From positions 1 to 64,000 of the forward strand of contig CALVDO010000013.1 in assembly GCA_944326355.1 (NCBI GenBank): DNA of 64,000 bases, given 5' to 3'. The position numbers and the translations under genes are program-made. The notes below the pieces were generated by a model. The model was not told the origin of the DNA, ran no database searches, and was given only the letters and a program-made list of their open reading frames with translations. Each line of letters opens with the position of its first letter. Positions within the stretch are counted from its first letter, which is position 1. Positions 1-6,841 of the stretch are shown here, piece by piece. This DNA is from an uncultured Bacteroidales bacterium. GTDB taxonomy: Bacteria > Bacteroidota > Bacteroidia > Bacteroidales > UBA932.

Positions 1-70
1 ACAATGTTTTCTACAAACTGATGAAACAGACGAAAAAACTGAAAATCAGCACAAATAAAGTGTTCAAAAG

Positions 71-100
71 TTGTTTTGTGAAATGATCTGACTAACTTTC
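71..100 (+). promoter_or_regulatory. Possible Bacteroidetes-type promoter for the first lipoprotein gene
   Basis: A TTG (71-73) is followed after 19 bases by TAACTTTC (93-100), one mismatch from the TAnnTTTG -7 box. Start of transcription would fall near 107, inside the inverted repeat at 101-129. The mismatch makes this tentative. Confidence 0.35.
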
Positions 101-129
101 GAACAGATGGTCTGATCGGCCATCTGTTC
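101..129. repeat. 10-bp perfect inverted repeat in the lipoprotein leader
   Basis: GAACAGATGG (101-110) and CCATCTGTTC (120-129) are perfect reverse complements separated by 9 bases. The element lies 34 bases before the chosen start codon. No T-run follows, so it looks more like an operator or a leader hairpin than a terminator. Confidence 0.6.
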
Positions 130-162
130 ATGTTAAGTTTAACCTCTAAAATGCAAGGGATC

Positions 163-588
163 ATGAAAAACGGAACCAGACTAATTATAGCTTTGGCTTG
201 CGCAATACTGTCCCTCAACGGATGTATTGGTTATGGACAATACGACAAGGTGAAGCTTTCTGCCGAAGAATTGACATTTCCCGCAGAAGGAGGATCAATG
301 ACAGTGACATCCAATGGCATAGGATTCTGGATTTACGATATTTTCGAAGAGAACCATACTCCCAATAATTACATAAGAATCGAAGATCCATACGATCCGG
401 AATTCTATTGCTGCTTTGCTCAAGGAGAATGGATGACCGTGGAAGTCACAAGACGAGACGGGGAAACGCCTATGGAAATGTCTGTCACCGTCAAAAGAAA
501 TGACACGGGGAAAGAGAGGACCGCCTACATATCATTAAGCGGCAACCTAGGCGGACGTACTGTATATGTCACACAACTGGCGGAATGA
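163..588 (+). CDS. Small secreted lipoprotein with BACON-like domain
   Basis: A 141-residue predicted lipoprotein. The start at 163 is preferred over the upstream ATG at 130 because it gives a compact signal peptide (Lys-rich start, hydrophobic core) ending in a lipobox-like LNGC. The rest is one beta-rich domain of about 110 residues: the opening pattern (lysine, alternating hydrophobics, 'FPAEGGSMTVTSNG') and the terminal 'YVTQLAE' resemble BACON or related Ig-like domains common in Bacteroidetes surface proteins. No catalytic motif is visible. No neighbour suggests a role; purB downstream has its own promoter. The domain assignment rests on pattern similarity only. Confidence 0.65.
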   Translation: MKNGTRLIIALACAILSLNGCIGYGQYDKVKLSAEELTFPAEGGSMTVTSNGIGFWIYDIFEENHTPNNYIRIEDPYDPEFYCCFAQGEWMTVEVTRRDGETPMEMSVTVKRNDTGKERTAYISLSGNLGGRTVYVTQLAE

Positions 589-631
589 GCATTTTTCTCC
601 GCAGTTACATCAGAATGTCACAAGTTCTGAA

Positions 632-639
632 TATCTTTG
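632..639 (+). promoter_or_regulatory. -7 box of purB promoter
   Basis: TATCTTTG (632-639) matches TAnnTTTG and is followed by GC, as in many promoters of this window. No clear -33 TTTG lies 19-21 bases upstream. Confidence 0.55.
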
Positions 640-641
640 CA

Positions 642-684
642 GCCTGGCTTCGGCTTCCGTCCCTGAGACGGACCGGAGCCGGGC
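642..684 (+). other. Strong hairpin in the purB leader
   Basis: GCCTGGCTTCGG (642-653) pairs with CCGGAGCCGGGC (673-684) through 12 pairs including three G-U, with further inner pairing. An alternative register pairs 651-662 with 670-681. It begins just downstream of the -7 box and ends 24 bases before the purB start. No T-run follows, so a plain terminator for the upstream lipoprotein gene is unlikely. Confidence 0.5.
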
Positions 685-708
685 TAATTCACATAAAAGA
701 ATCAAGAA

Positions 709-2049
709 ATGGACATTCATTCACTAATGGCCGTATCTCCGATCGACGGAAGATATGCCTCCCAGACAGAGCCTCTCAAGGAATATTTCAGCGAATATGC
801 CCTCATACGCTACAGAGTGCGGGTCGAGACGGAATATTTCATCGCGCTGTGCGAGCTTCCGCTCCCGCAGCTGGCCGACTTCGACCACGGCAAGTTTGAG
901 GCGCTGAGGGACATATACAGGAAGATGACTCCCGAGGACGCCGCAAGGGTCAAGGAGATAGAGAAGGTGACCAACCACGACGTGAAGGCCGTGGAGTATT
1001 TCATCAAGGAAAAATTCAGGGAGATGGACATCCTCAGATGGGGAGAGTTCGTGCATTTCGGACTGACGTCGCAGGACATAAACAACACGTCGGTTCCGCT
1101 TTCGCTCAAAGAGGCGGTCGAGAATGTCTATATGCCGCTGCTCAGAGAGGTCACAGCCATGATCGGAGGAATGGCCCAGGAATGGAAGGACATCCCGATG
1201 CTCGCCCGCACGCATGGGCAGCCGGCCTCCCCTACCCGCGTGGGAAAAGAGTTCAGGGTGTTTCAGGTGCGCATTGAAGAGCAGATGAGGCAGCTCGGCA
1301 CGCTTTCCTACCCGGCCAAATTCGGAGGGGCCACCGGCAACATGAATGCCCACAAGGTGGCATTTCCCGGCATCGACTGGATCGGATTCGGCGACAGATT
1401 TGTGGCTTCGCTCGGGCTGAAGCGCTCTTTCCCGACCACACAGATAGAGCACTACGACAATCTCGCGGCCATCTTCGACTGCATCAGACGCATCAACACC
1501 ATACTTATCGACTTCAGCCGCGACATCTGGACCTACATCTCGATGGAATATTTCCGTCAGAAGGTCAACAAAAATGAGGTCGGTTCATCGGCCATGCCGC
1601 ACAAGGTCAACCCTATCGACTTCGAAAATGCGGAAGGCAACCTCGGCATCGCCGACGCCGTGCTCACCCACCTGTCTATGAAGCTGCCGATATCGAGGCT
1701 TCAGCGCGACCTCACGGACTCCACGGTGCTGAGAAATGTCGGAGTGCCGTTCGCCCATACGGTGATCGCCCTCAACTCTCTGAAGAAGGGGCTCGGGAAA
1801 CTGATTCTCAACGAGAAGGCAATCGAGGCGGATCTCGAGAGAAACTGGGCTGTGGTAGCGGAGGCCATTCAGACCATCCTTCGCAGAGAGAACTACCCTA
1901 ACCCATACGAGACGCTGAAGGCGCTGACGAGAACAGGTGCAGCAGTCAATCATGAGACCATCGCCGACTTCATAGAGACTCTGGACGTCAGCAAAGAGGT
2001 GAAGGAAGAGCTCAGAGCGATAACGCCGATGACATATACCGGCTTCTGA
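709..2049 (+). CDS. purB: Adenylosuccinate lyase
   Basis: This cytosolic enzyme of the fumarase/aspartase superfamily acts twice in purine synthesis, cleaving SAICAR to AICAR and adenylosuccinate to AMP, releasing fumarate each time. The 446 residues are normal length. Visible signatures are the N-terminal 'SPIDGRYASQTEPL', the 'THGQPASPT' stretch near residue 168 carrying a catalytic histidine, and the superfamily signature 'GSSAMPHKVNP' near residue 292. The start at 709 gives the usual PurB N terminus and lies downstream of a good -7 box. It is convergent with divIC, 23 bases away. Confidence 0.97.
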   Translation: MDIHSLMAVSPIDGRYASQTEPLKEYFSEYALIRYRVRVETEYFIALCELPLPQLADFDHGKFEALRDIYRKMTPEDAARVKEIEKVTNHDVKAVEYFIKEKFREMDILRWGEFVHFGLTSQDINNTSVPLSLKEAVENVYMPLLREVTAMIGGMAQEWKDIPMLARTHGQPASPTRVGKEFRVFQVRIEEQMRQLGTLSYPAKFGGATGNMNAHKVAFPGIDWIGFGDRFVASLGLKRSFPTTQIEHYDNLAAIFDCIRRINTILIDFSRDIWTYISMEYFRQKVNKNEVGSSAMPHKVNPIDFENAEGNLGIADAVLTHLSMKLPISRLQRDLTDSTVLRNVGVPFAHTVIALNSLKKGLGKLILNEKAIEADLERNWAVVAEAIQTILRRENYPNPYETLKALTRTGAAVNHETIADFIETLDVSKEVKEELRAITPMTYTGF

Positions 2050-2072
2050 GAGGCTTGAAGGCAGGACGGGGC

Positions 2073-2393
2073 TCAGTCCTCGTCCGCGCCGTTTTCAATG
2101 ATGTAGACGTCATCGCCAGGCGCGGCAAGATTGAAGTGTTCCCTGGCAAATTTTTCAAGAGTGTCAAGATCGGAGGTAAGCATCCTGATGTGGTCGTCCA
2201 TTTCACGGATCTGCCTCCGATATTCCTGTATCTGAGCCTCCTGACGGGCTATCTCCACTTTGGCTCTGGCCCAGCGGATAAGATTGTCTCCAGGCCAGAA
2301 TATCATGATGAGCAGAAAAATAAGCGTGCTGCGCACTACGAATCTGAAGAATCCGCCATGCTCTCCTCCGAATATTTGCTTCCGTCTGCCCAT
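2073..2393 (-). CDS. Septum formation initiator (DivIC/FtsB family)
   Basis: A 106-residue bitopic membrane protein of the divisome. A short basic cytoplasmic N terminus (MGRRKQ) is followed by one transmembrane helix (about residues 17-34) and a periplasmic coiled coil (about 40-85) rich in Ala, Glu, Gln and Arg. It ends in an acidic tail. This arrangement and size fit FtsB/DivIC, which forms a trimer with FtsL and FtsQ/DivIB to activate septal peptidoglycan synthesis. The gene stands alone, transcribed away from the next nucleotidyltransferase from a shared palindromic promoter region. Confidence 0.85.
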   Translation of the reverse strand: MGRRKQIFGGEHGGFFRFVVRSTLIFLLIMIFWPGDNLIRWARAKVEIARQEAQIQEYRRQIREMDDHIRMLTSDLDTLEKFAREHFNLAAPGDDVYIIENGADED

Positions 2394-2422
2394 TTTTTAA
2401 ATCATCGTGTCCGATTTCTCCG

Positions 2423-2440
2423 CAAAAATAATTATTTTTG
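2423..2440. promoter_or_regulatory. Back-to-back divergent -7 boxes forming a palindrome
   Basis: CAAAAATAATTATTTTTG is an 18-base perfect palindrome. Read on the minus strand it gives TATTTTTG (2430-2423) toward divIC, and on the plus strand TATTTTTG (2433-2440) toward the nucleotidyltransferase at 2511. Both match TAnnTTTG. Neither has a clear -33 TTTG. Confidence 0.6.
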
Positions 2441-2510
2441 AAAGATTTTCAGCGTCTCTCAGAAAAAGCTGCGAGAGAAAGTGATGACACAGAACATAAT
2501 CAACATAAAC

Positions 2511-3437
2511 ATGAAACCTACATTATTGGTACTGGCTGCCGGAATGGGCAGCCGCTACGGCGGACTGAAGCAGATGGACGGTCTGGGTCCGAACGGGGAG
2601 ACTATCATCGACTACTCAATCTACGACGCGGTCCACGCCGGATTCGGAAAGGTGGTCTATGTCGTAAGGGAACATTTCAAGAAGGAGTTTGAAGAGCTTG
2701 TCGCGAAGAAATACAGCCATGTGAAATGCACCGACGGCACTCCTCTCGAATTCGTGTTCGTGACTCAGGAGCTGGACAAGATCCCGGAGGGGCTGCACTA
2801 CAACCCTGAGAGACAGAAGCCGTGGGGGACTGCCCATGCGGTGCTCATGGCAAAGGACGTCATAAACGAGCCGTTCGCCGTGATAAACGGAGATGACTAC
2901 TATGGGAGGGAATCCTTCGGCGTGATAGCGGAATGGCTCAGGGCTCATGCCGGCACTGAAGGACGCTACTGCATGGTGGGATTTGAGCTTGACAACACGC
3001 TGTCCGAGTCGGGCGGGGTGTCGAGAGGCGTATGCTCGTCGGACGAGCACAATGTGCTCACCCATGTGGAGGAGCACCACAACATCTCTAAGGACGCCGC
3101 AGGTGAAGTGTGGGGAGACAACGCCGCAGGTGAGAGAGTGCACCTTGACGCGAAGACTCCGGTGTCCATGAACATGTGGGGCTTCACTCCTGACTATTTC
3201 AGCAAGAGCGAAGCGATATTCAGAGACTTCATCACGCGCAACCTCAACGAGCTCAAGGCGGAATTCTACATTCCTTACGCCATCGACTGCATGATAAAGG
3301 ACGGTTCCGCGCAGACAGAGCTGCTGTCTACGCCGTCCCGCTGGTTCGGCGTCACGTTCAAGGAAGACAGGCCGGGAGTCGTGGCCAAGTTCAGAGAATT
3401 TGCCGAGCAGGGCATTTACCCTTCACCTCTGTACTGA
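2511..3437 (+). CDS. Sugar-phosphate nucleotidyltransferase family protein
   Basis: A 308-residue nucleotidyltransferase of the GT-A-like fold that makes NDP-sugars from sugar 1-phosphates. The start at 2511 is preferred over an in-frame ATG at 2484 because it places 'LVLAAGMGSRYGGLKQ', the nucleotide-binding loop, at residues 5-20. 'INGDDYYG' near residue 127 carries the metal-binding acidic residues. The substrate cannot be read from sequence. The stop codon overlaps the start of the next gene (TGATG), so the two are probably translationally coupled. This is a different lineage from the MurU-like protein at 4413-5186. Confidence 0.85.
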   Translation: MKPTLLVLAAGMGSRYGGLKQMDGLGPNGETIIDYSIYDAVHAGFGKVVYVVREHFKKEFEELVAKKYSHVKCTDGTPLEFVFVTQELDKIPEGLHYNPERQKPWGTAHAVLMAKDVINEPFAVINGDDYYGRESFGVIAEWLRAHAGTEGRYCMVGFELDNTLSESGGVSRGVCSSDEHNVLTHVEEHHNISKDAAGEVWGDNAAGERVHLDAKTPVSMNMWGFTPDYFSKSEAIFRDFITRNLNELKAEFYIPYAIDCMIKDGSAQTELLSTPSRWFGVTFKEDRPGVVAKFREFAEQGIYPSPLY

Positions 3438-4348
3438 TGCCGTTCTTCAGAAAGATAAGGAGAAGTTCGTGGGATCTGTATTCAGGCTATTCCCACTATG
3501 TTCCGGGACTGTCGGGAGTGCTCCTCCTGCTGCTGCTGTTCGTCGTGGGGAACTTCCTCGGAAGCTTCGTCTCGTTCATCTTCGGGAGCTGCTTCAACAC
3601 GGAAAACGCGATGGCATATTCAATGCTGGTGGCCTATCCGGTGATATTCATCCCCGCGATGGTCTACTGCTCAGTCAAGAGCCGGAACAATGAGATGTTC
3701 GACACCGGATATGCGATGGACAGCTCCAATTTCGGAAGAATCGGTGGCTGGAAGCTGGCGCTGATGGTCTCGGTCGTGACCGTCGCAGCAGCCATCCTGA
3801 TGGATCCGGTCAACTCGATCATGCCGCCGATGCCGTCACGTCTGGAAATCGCGATGAAAAGGCTGACGGAGGGATTTCCTTTATGGGCGACACTCCTGTC
3901 GGTGTCGGTGCTTGCGCCGATATTCGAGGAATGGCTCTGCCGCGGAATGATCCTTAGAGGGCTGCTGCAGAAGATCAACCCGGCAGCTGCCATGGCAATA
4001 TCGGCACTGTGCTTCGCCCTGATACACTTCAACATCTGGCAGGCGCTGCCGGCTTTCGTGCTCGGGATGCTCTTTGCCTATGTCTACTACAAGACCGGCT
4101 CTCTCAAGCTGACGATGCTGATGCACTGCGTCAACAACACTTTCTCTGTGCTGACGAGCAGGTTAGACACGATGAAGGATGTGGACTTCCTGTCGCAGGT
4201 GATGGAAAAGTGGCAATATGTCACCCTTCTCTGCTGCTGCCTCATTCTGATAGTGCTGTTCATCGACATCCTCTGGAAAAACATTCCGATGAAGTCGGAG
4301 AGAGGAAACATCGACACCATAGACGCGAAGGACATGGCAAGCATCTGA
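3437..4348 (+). CDS. CPBP family intramembrane protease
   Basis: A 303-residue polytopic membrane protein with about eight hydrophobic segments. It carries the two CPBP (CaaX protease and bacteriocin-processing) motifs: 'EEWLCRG' near residue 160, matching EExxxR, and 'FALIHFN' near residue 194 with the second-motif histidine. Homologues include the eukaryotic prenyl-protein protease Rce1; bacterial members are mostly of unknown substrate. The segments before and after the motifs are hydrophobic, with a short charged cytoplasmic tail. It overlaps the preceding nucleotidyltransferase by one base, suggesting an operon, though no shared pathway is obvious. Confidence 0.88.
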   Translation: MPFFRKIRRSSWDLYSGYSHYVPGLSGVLLLLLLFVVGNFLGSFVSFIFGSCFNTENAMAYSMLVAYPVIFIPAMVYCSVKSRNNEMFDTGYAMDSSNFGRIGGWKLALMVSVVTVAAAILMDPVNSIMPPMPSRLEIAMKRLTEGFPLWATLLSVSVLAPIFEEWLCRGMILRGLLQKINPAAAMAISALCFALIHFNIWQALPAFVLGMLFAYVYYKTGSLKLTMLMHCVNNTFSVLTSRLDTMKDVDFLSQVMEKWQYVTLLCCCLILIVLFIDILWKNIPMKSERGNIDTIDAKDMASI

Positions 4349-4395
4349 CGACTGTCTGTGACTACCAGCCGGCTGGCACGGCAGACAGTCGTCAG
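4345..4395. terminator. Convergent terminator-like inverted repeat with nested palindrome
   Basis: CTGACGACTGTCTG (4345-4358) and CAGACAGTCGTCAG (4382-4395) are perfect 14-base reverse complements. The spacer contains the perfect palindrome CCAGCCGGCTGG (4365-4376). The left arm includes the CPBP stop codon. It lies between convergent genes and lacks a T-run, so termination function is inferred from position. Confidence 0.6.
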
Positions 4396-4412
4396 GATTG
4401 CCGTCACAGCCG

Positions 4413-5186
4413 TCAGTACCGGAGAATCCCGCTGAAGAGACGCTCCGCCTCATGAATAGTCTGCATCTTGCCCACGTCGGCAAGGTGCAGATTTTTTTCA
4501 ACCACCCCGAAAACAGGCTCCTCCGCCGCCACCCTGAGATAGAAGTCCATGATCGGGAAGCGCTCTCCGAAGGGGGCGACGCCGGAGGAGGCGGCTTCCC
4601 CGTCCGCCCTGTCCATGGCGCTGAATATCCCGCCAGAGACGAAATGGATGCCGGAAAAGGCGTAGCTCCGGCAGGACTCCACGTCAAGATGCGGATAAGG
4701 AGACCGCACTTCGCCTGTCTGGAGATTATTCCAGCCCATAAGTCGCATCCGATCGTCGAAAAGCAGGCGGCGGCTCGACGGCCTTTCACTAACGAGCAGC
4801 GATGCGAGGGCGTCCGGGCGGCATCTGGCCACGAAGCTCTGAAGGTCGAGATCCGAGATTATGTCCACATTGTGGACAAGGAACGGCTGCGGCTCGAGCA
4901 GGCTTCTGGCATGGCGTATTCCTCCGCCCGTCTCTCTGAGCATGTCCGTCTCGTCGGAAATCGAGACGCGAACGCCGAAATTGTCTTGCGAGGCAAGGTA
5001 TTCCCTGATTTTCCCGGCAAAATGGTGAACATTGATGACTATGTCGTCAAAGCCTGACGCGATGAGCTTTCTCATCACATGATACAGAAGCGGCTTCCCG
5101 CACACCGGCACGAGCGCCTTGGGCAGAGTATCAGTCAATGGTCTGAGCCTCGTGCCGAGACCGGCCGCGAATATCATCGCCTTCAT
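4413..5186 (-). CDS. MurU-like sugar-1-phosphate nucleotidyltransferase
   Basis: A 257-residue nucleotidyltransferase with the binding loop 'AAGLGTRLRPLTD' at residues 7-19, 'LPKALVPVCGKPLL' at 21-34, and a metal-binding acidic motif 'HNVDIISD' at 105-112. Its compact size and the partner kinase resemble MurU, which converts MurNAc 1-phosphate to UDP-MurNAc in the Pseudomonas peptidoglycan-recycling bypass; a mannose-1-phosphate guanylyltransferase role is also possible. The start codon overlaps the stop of the upstream kinase gene by four bases (ATGA), indicating translational coupling and a shared pathway. Family identity is firm; the substrate is inference. Confidence 0.8.
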   Translation of the reverse strand: MKAMIFAAGLGTRLRPLTDTLPKALVPVCGKPLLYHVMRKLIASGFDDIVINVHHFAGKIREYLASQDNFGVRVSISDETDMLRETGGGIRHARSLLEPQPFLVHNVDIISDLDLQSFVARCRPDALASLLVSERPSSRRLLFDDRMRLMGWNNLQTGEVRSPYPHLDVESCRSYAFSGIHFVSGGIFSAMDRADGEAASSGVAPFGERFPIMDFYLRVAAEEPVFGVVEKNLHLADVGKMQTIHEAERLFSGILRY

Positions 5187-6754
5187 CTCGCGCCTCCCAT
5201 GAGTTCTCTGCGCACGCCCTGCTCCCTATGGACGAGAGTCACCTTCACACCCGGGCATGACGCGAGCCGTGCGGCAGTCCTCTCAGCGCAATAGACCGAG
5301 CGGTGCTGCCCTCCCGTGCAGCCGAAGCATATCATCAGATGCGTGAATCCCCTCTCCTTGAAGCGCCTGACATGGGCATCCGTGAGTCTGGACACGGACT
5401 CGAGAAAAGTCTCCACCTGCGTCCTGTTCTCGAGAAAGGCCTGCACTTCCCTGTCCATTCCGGTGAGGGTGCGATACTGCTCATATTTTCCCGGATTCGG
5501 AAGGGCGCGGCAGTCGAAGACATATCCTCCGCCGTTACCGGAAGGGTCCTCCGGAAGAGGCTTGCGGTAGGAAAAGCTGCACACTAGGACTTCAAGCGGC
5601 GCAGCGACAGGCTCTGTAACGGCATCCTCCGCGCCAGCCCGAGGCGAGACAGCGGCGAGAGGCGACAGAGAGGCAGCAGACGGAGACAGAGAGGCGGCGA
5701 CAGGGCGGGCAGTGCCGTCCGCCTGCCCCGGAACTGAGTCTCCGGACTGAAATTCCGGCAGCTGAGTCATGTCGCGAAGCAGAGGGATGAGATAAGGATA
5801 TTCGGCCGGAGGGTCGTCAAGCAGCCGCCTCAGATTCTCCACCGCGAACGGAATGCTGCGGAGGAAATGCGGCTTCCTTTCAAACTTGCCACGGAAACCG
5901 TATGCCCCGAGCACCTGAAGGGTGCGGAAAAGGACAAAAAGCCTCAGCCTGCCGAGGAAGAGCCCCCTGTCGATGCGGATGAATTTCGCCGCAGCCCCGA
6001 GATATGCCTCCACAAGTTCGTCCCTGAAGTCTTCCGGATAGTTCGCCCTCGCCTGCCACACGAATGAAGCAAGGTCATATTGGGCCGGGCCGCGCATTCC
6101 TCCCTGAAAGTCTATAAACCACGGCCTTCCGTCTCTGAGCATCACGTTTCTGGCCTGAAAGTCCCTGTACATGAAGGCGCCGCAGTCCCCCTCAAGAAGA
6201 TCTGCGGCGAATGCCCTGAAGTCGCGCTCGAGCTCCACCTCGTTGAAATCCAGAGGAAGAGTCTTCAGAAAGCAGTATTTGAAATAATTGAGGTCCGACA
6301 TGACAAGGCGTTCTCCGAAAGCAGGCTCCGGATGGCAGACGCTGAAGTCGAGCCCCTCCGCCCCGAGGAACTGAATCTGGGGCAGAGTCGCCACTGTCAT
6401 GAGCAGCAGCGACTTCTCTTCTGGAGAATAGTTCCCGGACTCCCTGCCTCGAGAGACGGCGTCAAAGAGCGACCGGTCGCCGAGATCCTCCTGCAGATAA
6501 CACATTCCGTCCGCACTGGCCGCCAGCACCTCCGGCACATTGATGCCCTTCGACCTGAAATGCGACGCGAGGGCCATGAAGGCCATGTTCTCACGTCTGT
6601 CAGTGCCTATCACACCGATGACGGTACGGGGTGACGGGGCTGTGCCGCAGCCGATCCGGTAATATCTCCGGCGGCTTCCCGAGGCAGTCAAAGGCAGAAT
6701 CCGGTCGGGCTCGCGACCGGCATATTCCTTATAAAGAGATGAAAGTATCTCCAT
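5183..6754 (-). CDS. AmgK-like sugar kinase fused to RapZ C-terminal domain
   Basis: A 523-residue two-domain protein. Residues 1-335 are an aminoglycoside-phosphotransferase-fold kinase with the catalytic-loop variant 'YRDFQARN' (D198, N203) and metal motif 'FIDFQGG' (D215), as in AmgK-type amino-sugar kinases. Residues 336-386 are an Ala/Ser/Pro-rich linker with internal repeats. Residues 387-515 match the C-terminal half of RapZ, the glucosamine-6-phosphate-sensing RNase adaptor: 'YVFDCRALPNP' (411-421), 'LTGMD' (430-434) and the hallmark 'GCTGGQHRSV' (478-487; E. coli has Lys where this has Gln). The RapZ N-terminal ATPase is absent. Overlap with the MurU-like gene supports joint action. 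An amino-sugar-regulated kinase is a reasonable inference. Confidence 0.85.
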   Translation of the reverse strand: MEILSSLYKEYAGREPDRILPLTASGSRRRYYRIGCGTAPSPRTVIGVIGTDRRENMAFMALASHFRSKGINVPEVLAASADGMCYLQEDLGDRSLFDAVSRGRESGNYSPEEKSLLLMTVATLPQIQFLGAEGLDFSVCHPEPAFGERLVMSDLNYFKYCFLKTLPLDFNEVELERDFRAFAADLLEGDCGAFMYRDFQARNVMLRDGRPWFIDFQGGMRGPAQYDLASFVWQARANYPEDFRDELVEAYLGAAAKFIRIDRGLFLGRLRLFVLFRTLQVLGAYGFRGKFERKPHFLRSIPFAVENLRRLLDDPPAEYPYLIPLLRDMTQLPEFQSGDSVPGQADGTARPVAASLSPSAASLSPLAAVSPRAGAEDAVTEPVAAPLEVLVCSFSYRKPLPEDPSGNGGGYVFDCRALPNPGKYEQYRTLTGMDREVQAFLENRTQVETFLESVSRLTDAHVRRFKERGFTHLMICFGCTGGQHRSVYCAERTAARLASCPGVKVTLVHREQGVRRELMGGAR

Positions 6755-6792
6755 AAATCATCTTTTTAGTCGAAAATGACAAAATTACGAAA

Positions 6793-6819
6793 TTGTTGTC
6801 TCAAAAAAGACTACATTTG
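6793..6819 (+). promoter_or_regulatory. pncB promoter
   Basis: TTGTTG (6793-6798) is the -33 region and TACATTTG (6812-6819) a perfect -7 box. It lies downstream of an upstream in-frame ATG at 6776, which therefore cannot be the translation start. Confidence 0.7.
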
Positions 6820-6841
6820 CGCAAATATACAGGTTAAAATC

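Noticed and set aside
724..1452. 242-residue minus-strand open frame inside purB
   Set aside because: It overlaps the conserved purB coding region completely and has no promoter or recognisable features.
5640..5745. Possible frameshift or junction between kinase and RapZ domains
   Set aside because: The frame is open throughout and the linker is a low-complexity Ala/Ser/Pro stretch made of short DNA repeats, so a true fusion is the simplest reading.
6776..6841. Longer start for pncB at 6776
   Set aside because: The promoter -7 box (6812-6819) lies downstream of this ATG, so the transcript cannot contain it.
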